From: Aspidapion aeneum
Taxonomy: Eukaryota > Arthropoda > Insecta > Coleoptera > Brentidae
DNA: 64,000 nt
Reading direction: 5' to 3'
NCBI GenBank assembly: GCA_963576565.1
Contig: OY755042.1
Location: forward strand, 96,838,185-96,902,184
The notes under the pieces were generated by a model. It was not told the origin of the DNA. It did not search any database and saw only the letters and a program-made list of their open reading frames with translations. How positions within the stretch are numbered: the first letter of the stretch is position 1; each line of letters opens with the position of its first letter. The translations under genes and the position numbers were made by a program. Shown here piece after piece: positions 58,111 through 64,000 of the stretch.

Positions 58111-58857
58111 AGCTCACACATATACTATACTATAGTAGTGTGAGCTATGGTGATCCTAATTTTTTCGAGAAAAAATAAGTTGCTCCGATTTCAAAATTTT
58201 TTATATATCTTTGCGTTTCAGATGATTTTGAAACTTTTTTGTTGCGCCGTCTGTCTGTCTGTCTGTCTGTCTGTCTGTATGTCTGTCTGTCTGTATGTCT
58301 GTAACGACCAACGCGCATAACTCAAAAACCGCTTGGCCGATTTTAATGAAATTTGGTACCTAGGCTGGGTCTTGGGTCGAGATGGTCCCATTTAAAAATG
58401 AACAAAATCGACCGAACAGAAACCAAATAAAAGGGTGGGGGTAGATTTCAAAAATTAGAGTTTATGTGAAAATATGGCGTGTGTGATATCAAACGAAAGG
58501 TAATTGAGTCTGCAGTTAAACAAAATACATTTTAATTTATTTAAAAAAAAGGGTGGGGGTATATTTTAACAATTAGAGTTTAAGTGAAAATATGGCGTGT
58601 GTGATATCAAACGAAAGGTAATGGAGTCCGGAGTTTAACAAAATACATTTTAGTTTTTTGTTTTTTTTAAGGGTGGGGGTAGATTTCAAAAATTTGAGTT
58701 TAAGTCAAAACATGGGTTGTGTGGTATCAAACAAAAGGTAATTTAGTCTGGAGTTAAATAAAATATATTTTAGTTTTTAGTTATATTAGCTCACACGTAC
58801 ACTATAACTATAGTACCTAGTGTGAGCTTAGGGGCCCATATATTGGCAGAGTATTTT
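58111..58857 (+). mobile_element. Family-1 element, copy 6
   Basis: 5' hairpin 58111-58146, about 14 TGTC units with two TATG variants at 58249-58303, the core motif, three tandem units, 3' hairpin 58788-58828 and the TTGGCAGAGTATTTT tail. Inserted just right of family-2 copy e. Confidence 0.85.
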
Positions 58858-59122
58858 TCGGTGCAATATGATATGATCCATGGCTGCATAATTTTTGTAT
58901 TGTTTCACAGACTCGTGCCATTAAGACTAAAAATAAGTTCTTTGTCGGTACCCAAACGATTTGTTACGGTTCTAATGGCTGAGTACCCGACCAACGGACG
59001 AGGTCCGCCCACTATTACTGGCCCGTTTAGAGAATGTGTATTACTATTACAATAATAGTTTATATGTATGTTAAAAAAATGTGTTTATATAATTATACGT
59101 TCACTTAAATTCACGGTTAAGT

Positions 59123-59802
59123 ATGTCGGCGCATAACATTTGGACGGCAGAAATTTTTTTAATATCAAATCATAGCAAATTGCATTGGTTCAAAACAGAA
59201 ACTCCCTCAAAGCTAGCGTGGGAATGCCTTGCTGAACTAGTGAAACTGGCGGAACCAAATAGAATAAAACTATTAGGGGTGCCAGGTACAGAGGTATTCA
59301 AGGCAATGAAAAGGCTGACGAACTAGCAAGACAAGGATCGTCAGAAAAATATATTGCACCAGAGCCAACCCTGGGGATACCAAAGTGTTCAATAAGGTCC
59401 CAGGTCAAACTCTGGCTAAGGAGAAAACATGAAAATCACTGGTCAGAAAGACAGGGGCTACGACACAGTAGAGCCTTTATCAAAGGCCTGAATACCAAAG
59501 TCACAAAAGCCCTGCTCAGTTACATTAGGATGCAAGTGAGAACCATAATAATAGGAATCATGACCGGCCATTGGGCGGTCAAAGTTCACCTAAACCGGAT
59601 GGGACTGTATCAGGGAGACCTGAGCTGTAGACTATGCAATTAGGAACCTAAAACATTAGAATATGTAAGACGCCATTGCGAGGCACTGTATCACATAAGG
59701 CACCTAATATTTGGAGAAGTTGAACTAGACCCAATAGCGACTGGGGACTACTCCATTGAAGACCTGTACAAACTTGGGAACGAAAATTATTGGAGTCGTT
59801 AG
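59123..59802 (+). mobile_element. I-type LINE fragment: RNase H C-terminus and zinc knuckle
   Basis: KLAWECLAELVKLAEPNRIK, then LLGVPGT, a one-base shift (59285-59290), then RGIQGNEKADELARQGS (RNase H end, conserved D of ADELA), IIIGIMTGHWAVKVHLNRMG and LSCRLCN. An in-frame TAG (59641) interrupts the knuckle, and the frame ends at TAG 59800-59802. The order matches the end of ORF2 in RNase H-bearing non-LTR elements. Inactive. Confidence 0.75.
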
Positions 59803-60380
59803 CCTAGGAATCAAGAGGGTGAACAATAAGCCAGTAATTGCTGCAGTACAGTTGCTTTCGCTAGCCCCTAGGCAAGCCGGAGTCGCAGTCGAGTGGTTTT
59901 AGTCGGAAAGAATCAAGACACTACCCGGCCTTTTCTAGCAGAGGAGAAATGATTCTGGTAGGAAAGAGGGCGGGTGTCTTTATGCAAGATTATCCCTTGA
60001 TACCTAACCGACAGTATAGTAAAAGAAGAGCGCGGTTTTACTAATAAATTTCGAAATTTTCTTGTTTTTAAAAGCAATTAATTTTTTGTTCTTAAATCAA
60101 GAAAATATAGCTTTAAAATTCAAAAAATATTGGTTTTTATTCAAGAGTAGGAATATCTTGTTTGAATAAGTTTAAATTGGAATAACCCCAGCTATTGTTA
60201 TCTCAATTTAAAACATTTTATTTTGCCCGATTAAAAAATTAGTATTTCTTCAATATAGTTTATTATTTTTCTAATTAATACTTTGTTTAATTTTAGGAAT
60301 GACTCAATCAAGTCAATCAGTATATTCAAGAAAACTCATATATGTTTTATATTATACAGTTGTTAATATTCTAACAATGC
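59803..60380. other. No gene recognised; likely LINE 3' flank then A+T-rich DNA
   Basis: The first about 200 bp are more G+C-rich and may be the 3' untranslated part of the preceding LINE. After about 60040 the sequence is A+T-rich and featureless. Confidence 0.4.
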
Positions 60381-60381
60381 T

Positions 60382-60550
60382 TACACAACTTGTCACAGAT
60401 AGGCAACCCAACAAACTTCATAACAGCAGGGGCAGGGAACAGATGGCTCTGCCGTGTCATCATTTGAAATACATGAATATACGGCAGAGCCATCTGTCCG
60501 CTGCTGTTATAAAGCTTGTTGGGTTGCCTATCTGTGTACAAGTTGTGTAA
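60382..60550. mobile_element. Near-perfect foldback MITE, TA-flanked
   Basis: Arms of about 70 bp: CACAACTTGTCACAGATAGG...ACAGATGGCTCTGCCGT against ACGGCAGAGCCATCTGT...CCTATCTGTGTACAAGTTGTG, with TA on each side. About 165 bp, almost entirely one hairpin. The tight arm identity suggests recent activity. Confidence 0.85.
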
Positions 60551-60898
60551 TCATTGATTCTAATTAAAGATTAGACCCGATATGTTTAATTAAGTTTGCC
60601 GCCCAACTAACCATGTCAGTGGTCAAGCGCAAGTATTGTGTATGTATTTGTTTAAAAAGTTCGCGTATACAATTGCGTAAAACAATTATTTCTCTAAATG
60701 GTCACATATTTTTCGAGATATTTGACGATAATGGACGGAGCTTTTAAAAAAATTAACATTTAAATAGGAGCACATACTTATTTATGAGTGTATTTGGACC
60801 GAGATTTAAATCGTATATTAAAAGCGAGGCGAAAGCAAAAAAACTGCAGTTTCGTAAGACGGTCAGTATAAAGACTATTACAGAAATAACAATAATAT
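60551..60898. other. No gene recognised
   Basis: A+T-rich. The open frame starting at 60784 runs antisense to the LINE at 60903-61660 and is not a gene. Confidence 0.45.
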
Positions 60899-60899
60899 G

Positions 60900-61660
60900 T
60901 ATTTATCTATCTATCTATTTAGCCTTCTTCGATCCATCTTTGGATATAGGCCTCCCCCAATATCTTCCACTCTTCCCTGTCTGTCGCCGTGTTCATCCAT
61001 CTAGTTCCCGCATGTTTCTTCAAATCATCGGCCCATCTCATTTGGGGTCTTTCCCTACTTCTTTTATTTTCCCAACGTCTCCAGTTTACAATACATTGTT
61101 CCATCAATTGTCTTTCTGTCTGATATTATGACCAGCAAATTTCCATTTTAATTTTTGTACTTCTTCTCTGACATCCCTTATTTTTGTTTTATTTCTTATC
61201 TATTCATTTCTTTTTCTATCTGTTAGCCTTACATGTAACATTTGTCTTTTCATTGATCTTTGGGCTTTTCTTACTTTATCCATTTTTGATTTTGTTGTGT
61301 CCAGGTCTGGGACCCGTAGGTAAGTACAGGAAGAATACATTGATTATACACTTTCGTTTTGAGGTACTGAAGATATTTTTTATTTTTTAATATGTAGCTT
61401 AGTTTACCGAATACCGCCCAGGCCAATCTTACGCGTCTCTTGTTTTCAGCTGTTTTTTTTTAGTTTAATAATTTGACCCAGGTTCATTCTAATCCTGATA
61501 TCTTCATCTGTGTTTGTTATGATTTTGGTTTTAGTGTAGTTCATATTCGAGCCTATATTTTTAGGTGCTGTATCCGGTTCTTCCCGCAATTTTATCAGTA
61601 TTTCTTTCTTATCTGTTAGGCGATATCATCAGCATATCTTAGGTGGTTCAAGTGTTGTTT
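60900..61660 (-). mobile_element. RTE/Craft-like LINE 3' half with (ATAG)n tail
   Basis: The minus strand carries pieces of the post-RT region: DKKEILIKLREEPDTAPKN, NTDEDIRIRMNLGQIIKLKK, ETRKIGLGGIR, then MMEQCIVNWRRWENKRSRER, PQMRWADDLKKHAGTRWMNT and ATDREEWKILGEAYIQRW. The frame closes just before a tail of ATAG repeats (60899-60921). The last 62 residues are open; upstream is full of stops. A second 3' end of the same family is at 40795-41000. Confidence 0.75.
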
Positions 61661-61949
61661 ACTTTGATACCTATTTATTCCAAATAATAATATGTAAAAC
61701 AAAAAATAAAATTAATAACACATACTTAAATTGAGTAGCACAAAAGATAGAGAAATAGTACGAGTCAGCCATATTTAAGTATACAAACTATATTTTTCTC
61801 AATATTACGTTTCCAAACTTTCTATTTTGTTTAATAATTTTCAAAAAAAATCTTGAAAAACCAGCGAAAACCGGGATTAAATTTTGTACAGTTAAAAGTC
61901 GGGACTTATTCTATATCTCGAACTCTTTTTAAAATATCGCAGTAGCCTA

Positions 61950-62740
61950 AAAAACTGGAAACGTAAAGTAGACGGTATGAGAATACAACTTAATGACCGA
62001 TTTACCATATACACACTACAGTTTGCTGACGACCGAGTAATTGTAGCTAATGATAAAAAAGACATGGATTATATGATGAGAAAGGTAACGGAAGAATACC
62101 AAAAGTGGGAATTAGCAGTGAACGTGGACAAAACACAGTACTTATGTATTGGAAACGAATCAAGTCACTTAGAACTAGTCGGTGGACCAACAATATCTCC
62201 ATACAATGAGTATGTATACTTTGGTGTCACATTTGATAAGTCAGGAACAGACTATAAAGAACTGTAGAAAATAATAGTAAAAGCAAAAAAGGTTATTGGA
62301 CGTCTTAACAGTATTTTATGGAGCAGAGAAATAAAAAATAATGTAAAATTTAACATATATGAAACAATGGTGAAAAACACGCTGTTGTATGGAATAGAGA
62401 CTTGTCCCGTAATAGAAAAATACAAAACAAAAATGAAAAGTGTCAAAATGGATGCAATCATCAATGAAAATATCTAGGATATCGTACGGCTATGTACAAC
62501 GGATGAACGACGAAAGATTACCAAAGCAGTTCCTACAATGGCAACCAATAGGACGCAGAAAAAGGGGGCTTCCTAAACTGGAATGGCAACAGTCAATCCA
62601 AAGATCAATGTGTCAAAACAACCTGACAGAAGATGATTGTCAGGATTGAAGGAGGTGGAGAATAGGCGTCGAACAACGTAGAAAACCCACGGATTACCTG
62701 ATCCGTGGAAACACCTTCCAAACCGACATAGAAGTAGTAC
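61950..62740 (+). mobile_element. RTE-like LINE fragment, RT to 3' end
   Basis: Encodes FTIYTLQFADDRVIVANDKK (block C, FADD intact), NVDKTQYLCIGNESS and FGVTFDKSGTDYKEL-stop, then WSREIKNNVKFNIYETMVKN, LLYGIETCPVIEKYKTKMK, YVQRMNDERLPKQFLQWQPI and GRRKRGLPKLEW, ending near a degraded TAGAAGTAGTA tail at 62730. Same family as the copies at 17.7 and 41.3 kb, in the opposite orientation. Several stops and a deletion near 62465. Confidence 0.8.
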
Positions 62741-62759
62741 TTTTGCCGGCTCTTCACAA

Positions 62760-63199
62760 ATCGAGCCTTCTAAAAATCGAGACAAATGGTCACGTTACGA
62801 ATATAAGAATCAACCCCCTGAGATTATTTGGTAATTTCGTTTGGGGGGGGGTCTATTGTTGAGCTTTGTAACCTAACTACCCCTCCCTAATTGCGCCCCT
62901 ATTGTATTATTAAATCCTATATAAATAAATCAAAGACATATAATAAGGATAAGGATAAGGAATGTAATAATTTCACTTTCTCCTATTTATACTAAATTAA
63001 TTAGACTTGATTATTTATAAGTTTTGCTGTCACGAAGCAGGGTATTTATTTTTGCAAATTTTACCGACCTTGAATTGAGTTTAAGTAAAAAAAATTAAAA
63101 TGTCAATTAGCAATGACTGATCTTTATACTAAAAGGTCAGTGAAAATAAAATTTAATTTCGAAAATATCATAATTTATTTATACAAGTTGGTATGTATA
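62760..63199. other. No gene recognised
   Basis: A run of nine Gs near 62844 and a TTGCGCCCCTATTG word near 62897 resemble hAT-type ends, but no paired terminus was found. Confidence 0.4.
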
Positions 63200-64000
63200 G
63201 AGTAAAGTCGGCATATATGGAATACCAATTATGTTTACAGTGATAACACAAAAGCCTCAGTGTTTAGAGCTGCAAGATTTCATTAAAAAATATTTCTAAG
63301 TATCTCCAAAGATTGACAGGTGCTAAATTAAAGACTAAATCATTTTCAAAAACTTTAGAAAAATTTAAAAAAAAAATATTTTTGTTCGAAAATAAAACAT
63401 GGCGGGTAATTCCATATCATATCGGGTAATATTGAATAGACTTATTACATGCAAAAAAAAAAAAATAATTTAACATTAGATAATTGGCCGAGAAAAAATA
63501 CGTCTTGTAATTGCAAAAATCGCAAACAAAAACATCTTTTTCTGCACTGGTACAAGCTTCGTGAGCCCATTCGTTGCAGATTGCGCACTGCACTGCAGGG
63601 CGGGTAATATGGAATATTCCATATTACACGCTCCACCAAATGTAAACAAAACAAGTACTCTGTTAGTTATTATAAAAAATATCATAGCAAATCCTTAAAA
63701 TTTCTACCATCATATGCCTAAATAAACTAACCATGCATTTACACAACTTTATTTCAACAAAGTTTATTCACAAAACGATTTTAACTGAGACCGTGCACAA
63801 ACTTTAAACACGTGGAAATTATAACTTCACGTTTTTCGGCGTTGGTGTAGTATAGCGGCAGTTTTATTCTATTCCAGAAGTCTACAATGTTAACAAGCAT
63901 TCTAATATAATCATCCATCACCTTAGAGATGGATCCACCCGTTTTAAAATTATAAAAAATTCCATATTACCCGACTATTCCATAAATGCCGACTTTACTC
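63200..64000. mobile_element. DNA element with 25-bp terminal inverted repeats at window edge
   Basis: GAGTAAAGTCGGCATATATG (63200-63224 in full) is matched in inverse at 63976-64000 with one mismatch in 25. The interior repeats GGCGGGTAAT words and includes a perfect 24-bp palindrome centred on GGAATATTCC at 63604-63627. No transposase frame. The right flank lies outside the window, so a target duplication cannot be tested. Confidence 0.7.

Overview
The window looks like gene-poor, A+T-rich nuclear DNA from an arthropod, most likely an insect. I cannot name the species; a beetle-like repeat content is only an impression. I found no intact host gene, no rRNA and no CRISPR array. The long open frames at 272-1096 and 11641-13176 are translations of a (TGTC/GACA)n microsatellite, not proteins. 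Almost everything I can support is mobile DNA, recent or decayed.

Region by region. 1-5.8 kb: a hairpin-capped microsatellite element (family 1), a 1.8-kb terminal-inverted-repeat element and its shorter inverted relative, a second family-1 copy and part of a TA-flanked MITE. 6.4-9.5 kb: a 1,542-bp unit duplicated in tandem, rich in short palindromes. 9.9-14.4 kb: two foldback MITEs in opposite orientation, a family-2 element, then two family-1 copies almost head to tail, the first with a 1.34-kb TGTC tract. 14.7-20.5 kb: a GATCGAAA minisatellite, the 3' part of a pogo/Tigger-like transposon, two LINE fragments, a foldback MITE and a complete TA-flanked MITE. 20.8-23.8 kb: minisatellites and diverged family-1 and family-2 relics. 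24.4-27.9 kb: two inverted copies of a deletion-derivative transposon, each keeping the first exons of two convergent genes, one of them a THAP zinc finger. 28-35.7 kb: several MITEs and foldbacks, a tRNA-like SINE head and a broken endonuclease/RT LINE with an inverted segment. 36-45.3 kb: nested inverted repeats, minisatellites and LINE 3' ends. 45.47-46.68 kb: a 514-bp tandem repeat whose minus strand encodes a complete type I hammerhead ribozyme in every unit. 47-50 kb: three reverse-transcriptase relics, including one with Penelope-like features on the same strand as the ribozymes. 50.8-64 kb: more MITEs, minisatellites, an interrupted family-2 element, a family-1 copy, RNase H and RT LINE fragments and, at the right edge, an element with 25-bp inverted ends.

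How the parts relate: the LINEs, the Penelope-like relic and the pogo relic are decayed machinery that may once have moved the many non-autonomous repeats. The most interesting system is the hammerhead array, which is organised like the animal retrozymes thought to use Penelope-like reverse transcriptases. Next are the THAP two-gene deletion derivative and a modular repeat design (hairpin or TIR, tetranucleotide tract, CCGATTTT core, minisatellite) shared by at least three otherwise different families. All names rest on motif reading by eye; no alignment or database search was run.
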